A DNA stretch of 64,000 nucleotides from Desulfolithobacter dissulfuricans (GCF_025998535.1 NZ_AP024233.1:682001-746000), one strand, 5' to 3'. Counted from the stretch's first letter, positions 8,281-17,629 are shown. Notes: generated by a model from the letters alone, not told the origin. Made by a program: numbers and translations.

Positions 8281-9656
8281 ATGAAAGAGCAGATTAAAGA
8301 TATTCTCGATCCGAATCAGGTGGGCAGAACACTGGAGGTCGATGGATGGGTGCGGACCCGGCGTGATTCCGGGGCGCTGTGTTTTCTGGAAATAAATGAC
8401 GGTTCCTGCCTGGCCAATCTCCAGGTTATTGCCGAATCGACCCTGCCTAATTTTGATACAGAGGTGAAAAAACTGGGCACCGGCTGCGCGGTCCGGATCC
8501 ATGGGAAGCTGGTGGAATCTCCGGCCAAGGGCCAGGATGTGGAGCTGCGGGCCGGCGAAGTGACGGTTATCGGCTGGGCCGATCCGGGCAGCTATCCGCT
8601 CCAGAAAAAACGTCATTCTTTTGAGTTTCTCCGCTCAATAGCCCACCTGCGGCCGCGGACCAACGCCCTGGCCAGCGTGGCCCGGATCCGCAGCGAATTG
8701 AGCTTTGCCATTCACCGCTTTTTCCATGACCGGGGTTCTTCCTGGTTAACACCCCGATTATCACCACCTCGGACTGCGAGGGAGCCGGGGAGATGTTCAC
8801 CGTCACTGCCCTGGAACCCGGAGAAATGACGGGTAGAGATCCCTGGAGGAATGATTTTTTCGGCCGCCATGCCGGGCTGACCGTGAGCGGCCAGCTCCAG
8901 GCCGAGATCTATGCCCTGGCCCTGGGGCGGGTCTACACCTTCGGTCCCACGTTCCGGGCCGAAAACTCCAATACCTCGCGGCACCTGGCCGAGTTCTGGA
9001 TGCTGGAGCCGGAGATGGCGTTCTGCGATCTTGGCTGCAATATGGACCTGGCCGAGTCCCTTATCCAGAATCTGATTCAGGTGGTGCAGGATCGGTGCAG
9101 CGAGGACATTGCACTTTTTGACCGGTTTGTTGCAAAAGGATTATGTAAGCGCCTTGAAAACGTGGTTGCCCATCCCTTTGTCCGCATGACCTACACCGAG
9201 GCTGTTGATGCGCTGAAAAAATCCGGCCGGGAATTTGCTTTCCCCGTTTCCTGGGGCATGGACCTGCAGTCCGAGCATGAACGGTGGCTGTGTGAGGAGC
9301 TGGCCGGCCGGCCGGTGATCGTCACCGACTACCCAAAGGGGATCAAGCCGTTTTACATGCGGGTGGCCGATGATGGAAAAACCGTGGCGGCCATGGATAT
9401 CCTGGTGCCCGGGATTGGCGAACTGGTGGGCGGCAGCCAGCGCGAGGAACGGCTCGATGTCCTGGAGGCACGAATGGAGGAAGCCGGACTGGACCTGGAG
9501 GAGTACAGCTGGTACCTGGACCTGCGCCGGTATGGCTCGGTACCCCATTCCGGCTTCGGTCTGGGATTTGAGCGTCTGGTCCAGTTTGTCACCGGTATGA
9601 CCAATATCCGGGACGTGATTCCCTTCCCCAGGACGCCGGGTAGTGCTCCGTGCTGA
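8281..9656 (+). CDS. asnS: Asparaginyl-tRNA synthetase (frameshifted in this sequence)
   Basis: Class II aminoacyl-tRNA synthetase charging tRNA-Asn. The N-terminal OB-fold anticodon domain ([22 protein letters not shown]) is followed by the catalytic core: motif 2 [25 protein letters not shown] and motif 3 [16 protein letters not shown]-type sequence near the C terminus. The frame breaks after FFHDRG at the GGGG run 8732-8735; adding one G restores [21 protein letters not shown]. Corrected length is about 458, normal for AsnRS. It carries the shared 87-nt leader. Confidence 0.93.
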
Positions 9657-9682
9657 GCGAGGGGAACAGATTTTTTCTTTTT

Positions 9683-9856
9683 TCTGATTACCATCAATCT
9701 TCAGCATTGAAACCGGTGTCGACCTCCCTTGTTTCACGGGACGCCATAAACCCGTCCCTGGGGGCTTGACTGTGGCCATCCAGGCCACAGACACCCGTGA
9801 AACAAGTGAGGCCGACACCTTCAGGCATCGGTGGCTGAATTTCAGTGGTAATCACA
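9683..9856. mobile_element. 174-bp MITE-like structured repeat, copy 2
   Basis: Second copy of the element at 3613-3786, same length and orientation, flanked by the 8-bp direct repeat TTCTTTTT. The long stem arms are 9715-9740 and 9794-9819. Relative to copy 1, two neighbouring base pairs of this stem have changed on both strands (CC/GG to TT/AA), and a third pair is lost. It sits between asnS and hflX. Confidence 0.85.
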
Positions 9857-9879
9857 TTCTTTTTTGAGGACAACGCAGC

Positions 9880-11499
9880 GTGGTCACGGGTAATACGGCA
9901 GGACTGAAAACCAGGCAGCTCCGAGCCCTTGAGCGACTTGGTCAGAAACGGGTCGATCCCGATGAGATAATCGGCCGGGATCTGGCCCGCAGTGTGGCGG
10001 CCCTGTCCACGGAACTGAACCGGCAGATCGGTCTGCTCATCCACCGCTCCGGCCAGGTGGAGTCGGTGATCGTCGGTGATTACGACCGGATCGTCATCCC
10101 GGTACTCAGCCATGTACGGACCGCCGGCGGCCGGCTTCGGGGCCTGCGTCTGGTCCATACCAGTTTCGGTTCCGGACTCATCGATGAAGATATCATGGAC
10201 ATGGCCTGCCTCAGGCTGGACCTGGTCTCGGTCCTGACCATGGAAGATGGCCTGCCGGAGTTCCTGCATACCGCCCATCTGGCCCCGGTGCCGGTGGCGG
10301 GCCGTGACTGGATTCTGCTGGATTCGGTCCATCCGGCCCGCCAGACCCTGTCCTGTCGCGATCTCATCGAGGCGCTGGAAGATGAATTCGTCCGGGTCCG
10401 GCCGGTACGAGAGGTGGATCAGGGCCAGGACCGGGCCATCCTGGTCAGCGTGACCACGGGCTCGCGGGCCGGAGCCGACGACTCCATGGCCGAGCTCAGG
10501 GAGCTTGCCCGGGCGGCCGGAGTGGTGGTCCTGGATCAGGTCATCCAGCGGCGGCGCAAGATTCATCCACGTTTCATCCTCGGGCGGGGCAAGCTCATGG
10601 AAATCATGCTGTTGTCGCTGCGTCTCGGGGCTAACCTGCTTATCTTCGACCAGGAGCTCAGTCCGTCGCAGATCCGTTCAGTGACCGATCACACCGACCT
10701 ACGGGTCATCGACCGGACCCAGCTCATCCTCGATATCTTTGCCAGTCGGGCCCGTTCCAGGGAGGGCAAACTGCAGATCGAGATGGCCCAGCTCAAATAC
10801 ATGCTGCCCAGACTGTCCACCCGGGATGACGCCCTGTCCCGGCTGACCGGCGGCATCGGCGCCCGGGGACCGGGAGAGACCCGGCTGGAGATCGATCGCC
10901 GGCGGATCAACGACCGGATCGCCCGGCTGGCCAGAGAACTCAAAAAGGTGGGTCAGGAGCGGTTTCACCGGCGCAGCCGGCGCCGGAAGCGCGATGTGCC
11001 GGTCATTTCCCTTGTCGGGTACACCAATGCCGGCAAATCCACATTGCTCAACACCCTGACCCGCAGCGATATCCAGGCCGAGGACATGCTCTTTGCCACC
11101 CTGGATCCCACCAGTCGGCGGTTGCGTTTTCCCCAGGACATGGAGGTGATCATCACCGACACCGTGGGCTTTATCCGCAATCTGCCCGCCGAACTGCTCA
11201 AGGCCTTTGAGTCGACTCTGGAAGAACTCTTTGAGGCCAACCTCCTGGTCCATGTGATTGATGTGGCCAACCCTGCCTGGCGGGAACAGGCCGAGGTGGT
11301 TGAGCAACTGCTGCGCCGTCTCGATCTGGACCGTATTCCGCTATTGCGGGTCTATAACAAGATGGATCTGCTCGATCCCCAGACCCGTGCGCAGGTGGAA
11401 CGGATGGAAGGCGTTGCGATCAGTGCCCTTGACCGGTCGACGCTGCGGGAATTTTTCGTCCAGGCCCAGGCCATGCTGCAGCGGGAACTGGGTGGGTGA
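9880..11499 (+). CDS. hflX: Ribosome-associated GTPase HflX
   Basis: A 539-residue HflX GTPase that binds and splits stalled ribosomes. The N-terminal HflX domain contains GRGKLMEI and LSPSQIR, then GGIGARGPGETRLEIDRR. The G domain shows GYTNAGKST (P-loop), a threonine-containing switch (LFATLDPTSR), DTVGFI and NKMD. About 180 extra residues precede the canonical domain, with a VSVIVGD-like beta-rich segment seen in long HflX forms. The GTG start follows GAGGA. It converges on the PilZ gene. Confidence 0.95.
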   Translation: MVTGNTAGLKTRQLRALERLGQKRVDPDEIIGRDLARSVAALSTELNRQIGLLIHRSGQVESVIVGDYDRIVIPVLSHVRTAGGRLRGLRLVHTSFGSGLIDEDIMDMACLRLDLVSVLTMEDGLPEFLHTAHLAPVPVAGRDWILLDSVHPARQTLSCRDLIEALEDEFVRVRPVREVDQGQDRAILVSVTTGSRAGADDSMAELRELARAAGVVVLDQVIQRRRKIHPRFILGRGKLMEIMLLSLRLGANLLIFDQELSPSQIRSVTDHTDLRVIDRTQLILDIFASRARSREGKLQIEMAQLKYMLPRLSTRDDALSRLTGGIGARGPGETRLEIDRRRINDRIARLARELKKVGQERFHRRSRRRKRDVPVISLVGYTNAGKSTLLNTLTRSDIQAEDMLFATLDPTSRRLRFPQDMEVIITDTVGFIRNLPAELLKAFESTLEELFEANLLVHVIDVANPAWREQAEVVEQLLRRLDLDRIPLLRVYNKMDLLDPQTRAQVERMEGVAISALDRSTLREFFVQAQAMLQRELGG

Positions 11500-11522
11500 G
11501 GGGGTCTCGCCCAGAGAGAATT

Positions 11523-11990
11523 TCAGGGCTGGAGAAAAAAACCAAGCGCCTTTTCCACTTCCTTGTCAAGGAATTCGCAGCCGATATCATTGCCCCGGAC
11601 CGAGCGGACCACGGCTTCTTTTTTCAACTTGGTCTGTTTCTTGTCGTTGAGGTGAAACTCAAGCAGGAGGATCTGGTCCTTTTCGATGTTGTGCAGGCCC
11701 GAGACCGTAAAGCCGATTCCGGAGCGGGAGATATTTTTTATATGCACCACTCCGCCCCCGCCAGCCGGTGGCCTGATGATGGCATAGGTCCCGGGCAGCC
11801 GGGTCTGTTTGCGGTAATGGCGGCGGAAATCCAGGTGGGCGGTAAAGATCTGTCCGCAGCGGCACTTGACGTTCAGGGCGTGTTTCCTGTGTCGGTACCT
11901 GCCCACGGCGGCCTTTTTGGCCGTTTTGCAGGTCGGGCAGATGATGGTGGCGATGTTGTCGTGACGGACAAATGTCTTGACGGAGACCAT
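11523..11990 (-). CDS. PilZ-domain protein with N-terminal zinc-ribbon-like cysteines
   Basis: A 155-residue protein. The N-terminal part has CPTCKTAKKAA and a second pair CRCG, suggesting a small zinc ribbon. The C-terminal part reads as PilZ: an R-x3-R-like KQTRLPG region, then ISRSGIGFTV (the conserved (D/N)-x-S-x-x-G element) and a terminal beta-barrel. PilZ domains commonly bind c-di-GMP; binding here is inferred, and the arginine motif is not a textbook RxxxR. The ATG at 11990 is 4 bp after the upstream small gene, so the three minus-strand genes form one operon with pyrE. Confidence 0.75.
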   Translation of the reverse strand: MVSVKTFVRHDNIATIICPTCKTAKKAAVGRYRHRKHALNVKCRCGQIFTAHLDFRRHYRKQTRLPGTYAIIRPPAGGGGVVHIKNISRSGIGFTVSGLHNIEKDQILLLEFHLNDKKQTKLKKEAVVRSVRGNDIGCEFLDKEVEKALGFFLQP

Positions 11991-11994
11991 GGGC

Positions 11995-12165
11995 TCAGTC
12001 GTAGATGATGCAGGTGTAGCGTTCCAGGATTTCTTCCGTTTCCCGGTCAAGTTCCGAGGCCAGTTCGTGGATCTGGTATTCCTGGCCGCAACGGGTGCAC
12101 TTGAGCCGTACCTGACGGCAGCGCCGGCTCACTTCCAGCTTGCCCTGGCATTTCTTGCATTGCAT
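11995..12165 (-). CDS. Dual CXXC motif small (seleno)protein family member
   Basis: A 56-residue protein between pyrE and the PilZ gene with 4-bp gaps on each side. It has two CxxC pairs, CKKC at residues 3-6 and CTRC at about 24-27, then an acidic helix (LASELDRETEEILERY) and ends CIIYD. This layout matches, from memory, the NCBI family called dual CXXC motif small (seleno)protein found in Desulfobacterota; some members have Sec in a CxxC, this one has only Cys. A metal-binding or redox role is inferred. Function is unknown. Confidence 0.75.
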   Translation of the reverse strand: MQCKKCQGKLEVSRRCRQVRLKCTRCGQEYQIHELASELDRETEEILERYTCIIYD

Positions 12166-12169
12166 GATC

Positions 12170-12724
12170 TTATTTTCCCATGAGTTCGGAACGGGTAAAG
12201 ATGGCCTTCAGAGGATAGCCCTGTTCGGCGAGGGTTTCGGCGCCACCCTCTTCCCGGTCGACAACAGTGGCCACCAGGGCGACCTTAAAGCCCTCGTTTT
12301 CCACCCGCTCGATGACCTTGATCAGCGTGCCGCCGGTGGTGACCACGTCTTCCACCAGAGCCACGGCCCCGCCGGGAACCAGGTTGTTCTTGCCCTCGAT
12401 GAAGTTCCCGGTCCCGTGTCCCTTGGCCTCCTTGCGGACAATAAAGGCCGGGATCGGCTCTTTTTCCAGGTAGCTGATCAGGGATACCGCTGTGACCAGG
12501 GGATCGGCGCCCAGGGTCATGCCCCCCACGCCGGTGATTTTTTCCGGATGATTCCTGATCAGGTCAAAAAGCAGTCTGCCGCAGAGATAGGCCCCCTCGG
12601 CATCAAGGGTGGTCTGTTTGCCGTCCACGTAGAAGTCGGACGTCTTGCCGGAGGTCAGGGTGAAGGTCCCTTCCCGGTACGATTTTTCAAGCAGCAGTTC
12701 TTTGAGGCGTTGCCTTTCATTCAT
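12170..12724 (-). CDS. pyrE: Orotate phosphoribosyltransferase
   Basis: Joins orotate to PRPP to make OMP in pyrimidine synthesis. The 184-residue protein has KTSDFYVDGKQTTLDAEG near the N terminus, the flexible-loop RKEAKGHGTGNFIEG and the PRPP-binding motif VALVEDVVTTGGTL. The start MNERQRLKELL at 12724 gives normal family length; an upstream extension to 12829 has no family similarity. It leads a minus-strand operon with the dual-CXXC and PilZ genes. Confidence 0.95.
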   Translation of the reverse strand: MNERQRLKELLLEKSYREGTFTLTSGKTSDFYVDGKQTTLDAEGAYLCGRLLFDLIRNHPEKITGVGGMTLGADPLVTAVSLISYLEKEPIPAFIVRKEAKGHGTGNFIEGKNNLVPGGAVALVEDVVTTGGTLIKVIERVENEGFKVALVATVVDREEGGAETLAEQGYPLKAIFTRSELMGK

Positions 12725-13206
12725 GGGTATGCTTCCTGTTGGATTAGGGCGGTCTTTGGTTGACAGGATCACAAAATACCTGGTTTGGGCTGCGGTGCAA
12801 ACGGTTTTTTTTTTCGGCCACCTGTCCACCGCCCGGCAGCAGGGAAGAACTCGCGCATCTGTCCCCGGGCCGCGTCGGAGTGAGCAGCTAAAATCAGGTG
12901 AAAAAACCGCACTTTTCGGTGTTTTTCATTTTTTCTCTATGCTACCATGAAAGTACGCATGCAAAGTGGCCCTTAGTCGTAGGGTTTCCTCTATGCGCAG
13001 CCTTCCGGGGCCCCCCGGACCAAGTTGTACTATAGAACGATACAGGCCTCTGTTTCCGGCCGGCAGGACGTCGGACAGAGGGCTGGCTTCAGTTGGTTCT
13101 TGTCATCTAACACCCATGCAGGCTCCCACGGCCTGCGCAACGAAACATGAAAGCTGTTGTCCCCCTGGAGGGTGGGACGAGACTTTCATATAAAAAGGAG
13201 CTTTTT
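12725..13206. other. Intergenic region between pyrE and glmS
   Basis: No gene is seen. It must hold the divergent pyrE and glmS promoters, neither clearly resolved. A hairpin lies at 13047-13081 (CCTCTGT pairing with ACAGAGG) and the 87-nt leader copy occupies 13110-13196. Confidence 0.6.
13110..13196 (+). promoter_or_regulatory. 87-nt conserved leader element upstream of glmS (copy 2)
   Basis: Second copy of the asnS leader, ending 10 nt before the glmS ATG with GGAG between. The P1 hairpin here is TGCAGGC with GCCTGCG and the long hairpin is identical to copy 1. The ATG inside the long hairpin is in frame with glmS, but translation from it would bury the catalytic Cys of GlmS, so an RNA role is preferred. 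Confidence 0.7.
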
Positions 13207-15045
13207 ATGTGTGGTATTGTGGGCTATGTCGGTACCAGGAGAGTTGTTCCCGTATTGATTGAAGGACTGCGACGGCTGGAATACCGTGGCTATGATTCGG
13301 CAGGGCTGGTGTATCACTACGAGGGCGAGCTGGTCCGGTACCGGGCCCGGGGCAAATTGTCCAACCTGGAAGAGGTAGTGGACGAAAACATCGGGGTGGC
13401 GAGCCGCACCGGTCTTGGCCATACCCGCTGGGCGACCCATGGCGCCCCGACCAGGGATAATGCCCATCCCCACACCGACTGCACCGGTGAGCTGGTTGTG
13501 GTCCATAACGGCATCATCGAGAACTACGGGGCCCTGAAGGAGGAACTGCGGGCAAAGGGCCATGAGTTTTCTTCTGAAACCGACACTGAGGTCCTGGCCC
13601 ATCTGATCGAAGAGTATCTGGAAGACGACCTGGTGGCCGCGGTCCGCCAGGCCCTGGCCCGGGTGGAGGGATCGTACGCCCTGGGGGTGCTCTGGGCCCG
13701 GGAGCCGCAGAAACTGATCGCCGCCCGCAACCACAGCCCACTGGTCCTGGGTGTGGATGAGGAGGCCTGTTATATCGCCTCGGATATCCCGGCCCTGCTG
13801 CCCTATACCCGGCAGGTCATCTTCCTTGATGACCGGGAACTGGCCGTGCTCGAGCCGGGGAGCTACACCATCACCCGGATCGATGATGAGGAGGTGCTGG
13901 ACAAGAAGATTTCGACCATCGACTGGAATGCCTCCATGGCGGAGAAGGCCGGCTTCAAGCATTTCATGCTCAAGGAGATCTTCGAGCAGCCCGAGGCTAT
14001 CCTGAACACCGTCAAGGGGCGGATCATCCCGGACTCCGGCCAGGTCGACCTGCCTGAAATCGGCCTGGATGACGAGACCATCCGCGGTATCGAGCGCATC
14101 GCCCTGGTGGCCTGCGGGACCTCCTGGCATGCGGCCCTGGTGGCCAAGTACTGGATCGAAAAATGGGTCGGAGTGCCGGTGGAGGTGGATATCGCCTCGG
14201 AGTTCCGCTACCGGACCCTGCTTTTGAACGACCGGGTGCTGACCATTTCCATTTCCCAGTCAGGGGAGACCGCCGATACCCTGGCCGGTATCCGGCTGGC
14301 CAGTCAGCTGGGTTCACGGATTCTGACCATCTGTAACGTGGTCGGTTCCACCATGACCCGGGAGGCGGACGGGGTGATCTATACCCATGCCGGGCCGGAA
14401 ATAGGGGTGGCCTCCACCAAGGCCTTTACCAGTCAGCTGGCGGCCCTGTTTTTGTTGACCCTCTATCTCGGCAAGGTCCGGGAGACCATCGAGCCCGAAA
14501 CCCTGCGTGAGCTGGGCCATGCCCTGGTGGGCATTGCCGGGGTGATCGAGGAGGAACTGCCTACCATCCGCTCACAGATCCAGGAACTCATCGAGCGGTA
14601 TTATGACAGCCGCGACTTTCTTTTCGTCGGCCGGGGGCTCAACTTCCCCATTGCCCTGGAGGGGGCGCTCAAGCTCAAGGAGATCTCCTATATCCATGCC
14701 GAGGGTTATGCCTCGGGTGAGCTCAAGCACGGGCCCATCGCCCTGATCGACAAAGACATGCCGGTCATGGCCCTGGTGCCTCGCGACGGGGTCTACCAGA
14801 AGTCCATCTCCAATGTGGAGGAGATCAAGGCCCGACAGGGGAGGCTGGTACTGATCGGAACTCGGGGAGATGAGCATCTGCCCACCCTCACCGATGATGT
14901 GCTCTACCTGCCCCGGGTCCATGATGAGCTCAATCCGCTGCTCTACACCATTCCGGCACAGCTCCTGGCCTATGAGATCGCCAACCGCCGCGGCTGCGAC
15001 GTGGATCAGCCCCGGAATCTTGCCAAGAGCGTGACCGTGGAATAA
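13207..15045 (+). CDS. glmS: Glutamine--fructose-6-phosphate aminotransferase
   Basis: Makes glucosamine-6-phosphate, the entry to UDP-GlcNAc for peptidoglycan and lipid A. MCGIVGYVG places the N-terminal nucleophile Cys directly after Met, which fixes the start at 13207. The class II amidotransferase domain shows LGHTRWATHG; two SIS domains follow (SQSGETADTL, EIGVASTKAFTSQ, EGALKLKEISYIHAEGY). Ends with DQPRNLAKSVTVE as expected. Length 612. It carries the 87-nt leader shared with asnS. Confidence 0.98.
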   Translation: MCGIVGYVGTRRVVPVLIEGLRRLEYRGYDSAGLVYHYEGELVRYRARGKLSNLEEVVDENIGVASRTGLGHTRWATHGAPTRDNAHPHTDCTGELVVVHNGIIENYGALKEELRAKGHEFSSETDTEVLAHLIEEYLEDDLVAAVRQALARVEGSYALGVLWAREPQKLIAARNHSPLVLGVDEEACYIASDIPALLPYTRQVIFLDDRELAVLEPGSYTITRIDDEEVLDKKISTIDWNASMAEKAGFKHFMLKEIFEQPEAILNTVKGRIIPDSGQVDLPEIGLDDETIRGIERIALVACGTSWHAALVAKYWIEKWVGVPVEVDIASEFRYRTLLLNDRVLTISISQSGETADTLAGIRLASQLGSRILTICNVVGSTMTREADGVIYTHAGPEIGVASTKAFTSQLAALFLLTLYLGKVRETIEPETLRELGHALVGIAGVIEEELPTIRSQIQELIERYYDSRDFLFVGRGLNFPIALEGALKLKEISYIHAEGYASGELKHGPIALIDKDMPVMALVPRDGVYQKSISNVEEIKARQGRLVLIGTRGDEHLPTLTDDVLYLPRVHDELNPLLYTIPAQLLAYEIANRRGCDVDQPRNLAKSVTVE

Positions 15046-15193
15046 CATGCCACCGGAAACCATTGGCGGGCTTTTTTACATGCAGGCATGATATCAGCAG
15101 GTTCATGGTCTGGACAGGTCTCCTCCGGTCGTCCGCCCCGGTTTTCCGGTTGCTGCCCGCTTTCCGTTCAATTCCAGTATCCAGAACCCAGCC

Positions 15194-16363
15194 ATGATTC
15201 GTATCGGTATCGAAGAACTCGTCTCCCGGCCGCCAGCCTTCCTCCGGGGCAGGCGGCTGGCCCTGCTCTGCAACCAGGCCTCCACGGACCGCAATTTTAT
15301 TCACAGCCGCGAGCTTATCAGCCAGGCCTTTCCCGGTCAGCTCACCTGTCTTTTTTCGCCCCAGCACGGCTTTTACAGCGAAAAACAGGACAACATGATC
15401 GAGTCGGATCATATCACCGACCCCCTGACCGGACTGCCGGTCTATTCGCTGTATGGTGATAAACGAAGGCCCGATGCAGAGATGTTCGAATCCTTTGAGG
15501 TCCTGCTGGTGGATCTCATCGATGTGGGGACCCGGGTCTACACCTTTATCTGGACCGTGATTTACTGCCTGCAGACTGCGGTCGAAACCGGAACAGCGGT
15601 GGTGATCCTCGACCGGCCAAACCCTGTCGGCGGGCATCTGGTGGAAGGGAACCTGCTCCTTGCCCAGTGGAGTTCCTTTGTCGGTCTTCATCCCATACCC
15701 ATGCGCCATGGACTGACCCTGGGCGAGCTGGCCCTGTTGCTGAACCGGGAGATGGGTATCGGGGCCGAGCTTGAGGTGGTTCCCATGCAGGGCTGGCAGC
15801 GGACGATGTTTTTCCCCGATACCGGTTTTCCCTGGGTGTACCCCTCTCCCAACATGCCCTCTCCGCAGACCGCCCTGGTCTATCCCGGCCAGGTGATCTG
15901 GGAAGGGAGCAATATCTCCGAGGGCCGCGGTACGACCCTTCCCTTTGAGCTTTTTGGCGCCCCTTTTTTTGATCAGGATGCGATCGTATCGCAGCTGGAC
16001 CGCCGCCATCTGGCCGGCTGTGTTCTTCGGCCCGTTGTCTTTGAACCCACTTCGGGCAAATGGGCCGGCACACCCTGCAGGGGGTTTCAGATCCATGTCA
16101 CCGATCCCCACGCTTTTCGGTCCTACCGGCTCAGCCTGGCCCTGCTCGGCGTACTGCTGCGCCTCTATCCGGACGAGTTTTCCTATAAGGAGCCGCCCTA
16201 TGAATATGAATTCGAGCGAATGCCCATGGATCTGATCCTAGGTGACCAGCAGGTGCGGCTGGCCCTGGAATCCGGGGCGGATGTCCTGGAACTGGAACAG
16301 GCGTGGCAACCGGATCTGGACCGGTTCGAGTCGCTGCGCCGCGCTGTTTTTCTTTACGACTAA
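15194..16363 (+). CDS. NamZ-like exo-beta-N-acetylmuramidase (DUF1343)
   Basis: A 389-residue DUF1343/GH171 protein. Recognisable blocks are SPQHGF near residue 55, LLVDLIDVGTRVYTF, ILDRPNPVGG, MRHGLTLGELA and NISEGRGTTLPFE. Characterised members (NamZ) remove MurNAc from the non-reducing ends of peptidoglycan fragments. No signal peptide is visible, so it may act in the cytosol on recycled fragments. MurU-like, AmgK-like and Mpl genes elsewhere in the window fit a muropeptide-recycling role. Confidence 0.85.
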   Translation: MIRIGIEELVSRPPAFLRGRRLALLCNQASTDRNFIHSRELISQAFPGQLTCLFSPQHGFYSEKQDNMIESDHITDPLTGLPVYSLYGDKRRPDAEMFESFEVLLVDLIDVGTRVYTFIWTVIYCLQTAVETGTAVVILDRPNPVGGHLVEGNLLLAQWSSFVGLHPIPMRHGLTLGELALLLNREMGIGAELEVVPMQGWQRTMFFPDTGFPWVYPSPNMPSPQTALVYPGQVIWEGSNISEGRGTTLPFELFGAPFFDQDAIVSQLDRRHLAGCVLRPVVFEPTSGKWAGTPCRGFQIHVTDPHAFRSYRLSLALLGVLLRLYPDEFSYKEPPYEYEFERMPMDLILGDQQVRLALESGADVLELEQAWQPDLDRFESLRRAVFLYD

Positions 16364-16427
16364 GTGGAAATACGCTATGCTCCGCCTGCCTTGCGGCTGG
16401 CGGTGGGCAGAGGGATGAAGAGAAGAG

Positions 16428-17485
16428 ATGGAAAAGATATATACAGTGCAGGAACTCGCAAAGCTGGTTCAGGGTGAGGTGGTCGGTGATCCCACCACCA
16501 GGGTCCGTGGTCTCAACGGCCTGGAACGGGCCCGGGAGGATGAGCTCACCTTTATCACCAGCGCGAAGAAAAAGGACGACCTGGTCCAGAGCCGGGCAGG
16601 AGCCTGCATCATACCCCGGGACCTGGCCGGGGTGGACCGGCCCGCCATCCGGGTGGACAATCCGGATCTTGCCGCGGCCATTATTCATAATTTCTTTCTC
16701 AAACGCCCGTTTACGGCCACCGGGATACATCCATCGGTCCAGGTCGGTACGGACTGCACTATCGATCCCTGTGTCTCGATCCATGCCCTGGTCAGTATCG
16801 GAGACCGGGTGCGTATTGGACGGGAGGTGGAAATCCACCCTGGAGTGGTGCTCGGTGACGGGGTAACCATCGGCGAGGGAACCGTACTCTATCCCAATGT
16901 CACCATCTGCGCCGGGTGTGTGATCGGCCGGCGGGTCATTATCCATCCCGGGGCGGTGATCGGCAGTGACGGCTTTGGCTTTGCCACTGACCGAACCACC
17001 GGCGAGCATGTGAAGAGGCCTCAGGTCGGTATTGTGCGTATCGACGATGACGTGGAAATCGGTGCCAATACCTGCATCGACCGGGCCGCGTTTGGCGAGA
17101 CCCGGATCAGGCGCGGGGTCAAAATCGATAATCTTGTCCAGGTGGCCCATAACGTGGATGTGGGCGAGAACTCCATACTCGTTTCCCAGGTGGGCATCGC
17201 CGGCTCAACCACCCTGGGGCGCAATGTGGTCCTGGGCGGCAAGACCGCCGTGGCCGGGCATATTCACCTGGGAGACGGGGTCATGACCGCGGCCATGTCC
17301 GGGGTGCATAACAGTCAGGAAAACGGCGCCGTCCTGGGGGAGCCCCGGCCTTTGATATCCGTAAATGGGGCCGGGCCGCCACTGCTTTCATGCGGCTGCC
17401 CGAGATGCACAGGGAGATCCGGCGGCTTAAAAAAGAAATCTCGAGGCTTTCGGATCTGCTGCAGGACAGGGACAGGGACGCATAA
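16428..17485 (+). CDS. lpxD: UDP-3-O-acylglucosamine N-acyltransferase LpxD (frameshifted in this sequence)
   Basis: Third acylation step of lipid A synthesis. N-terminal uridine-binding region (LNGLERAREDELTFI) is followed by a left-handed beta helix of hexapeptide repeats and the catalytic-His stretch LVQVAHNVDVGEN. After AVLGG the frame is lost at the GGGGG run 17335-17339; restoring one G gives the expected APAFDIRKWGRAATAFMRLP and a coiled-coil tail ending at TAA 17485. Corrected length is about 352. It starts the lpxD-fabZ-lpxA-lpxI group, with a small mobile repeat before fabZ. Confidence 0.94.
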
Positions 17486-17516
17486 GCGGCTGCCGCCCGC
17501 CGCGGTCCGATACAGG

Positions 17517-17600
17517 CCTAAGTTGAGCGATTAAAAATAAAAACAGTTATAATCATTTATCTTTTTACCATTTGCAGATGGGTGAAACGTTCAATTTAGG
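17517..17600. mobile_element. 84-bp MITE-like inverted repeat, copy A
   Basis: Begins CCTAAGTTGAGCG and ends ATGGGTGAAACGTTCAATTTAGG-like sequence whose terminus is the reverse complement of the start. It is flanked on both sides by ACAGG, a 5-bp target duplication. The same arms recur at 49433-49530. A TATAAT (17548-17553) with TTGAGC 19 bp upstream inside the element may provide a promoter to fabZ-lpxA-lpxI. Confidence 0.8.
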
Positions 17601-17629
17601 ACAGGAAAAAACAAAGAGGAGAGGGGCGT

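Noticed and set aside
8221-8284. A leader peptide encoded inside the 87-nt element
   Set aside because: The asnS copy gives a 20-residue frame overlapping the asnS start, but the same frame in the glmS copy runs into glmS and would mask its N-terminal Cys. There is also no run of Asn or Gln codons as in classic attenuators.
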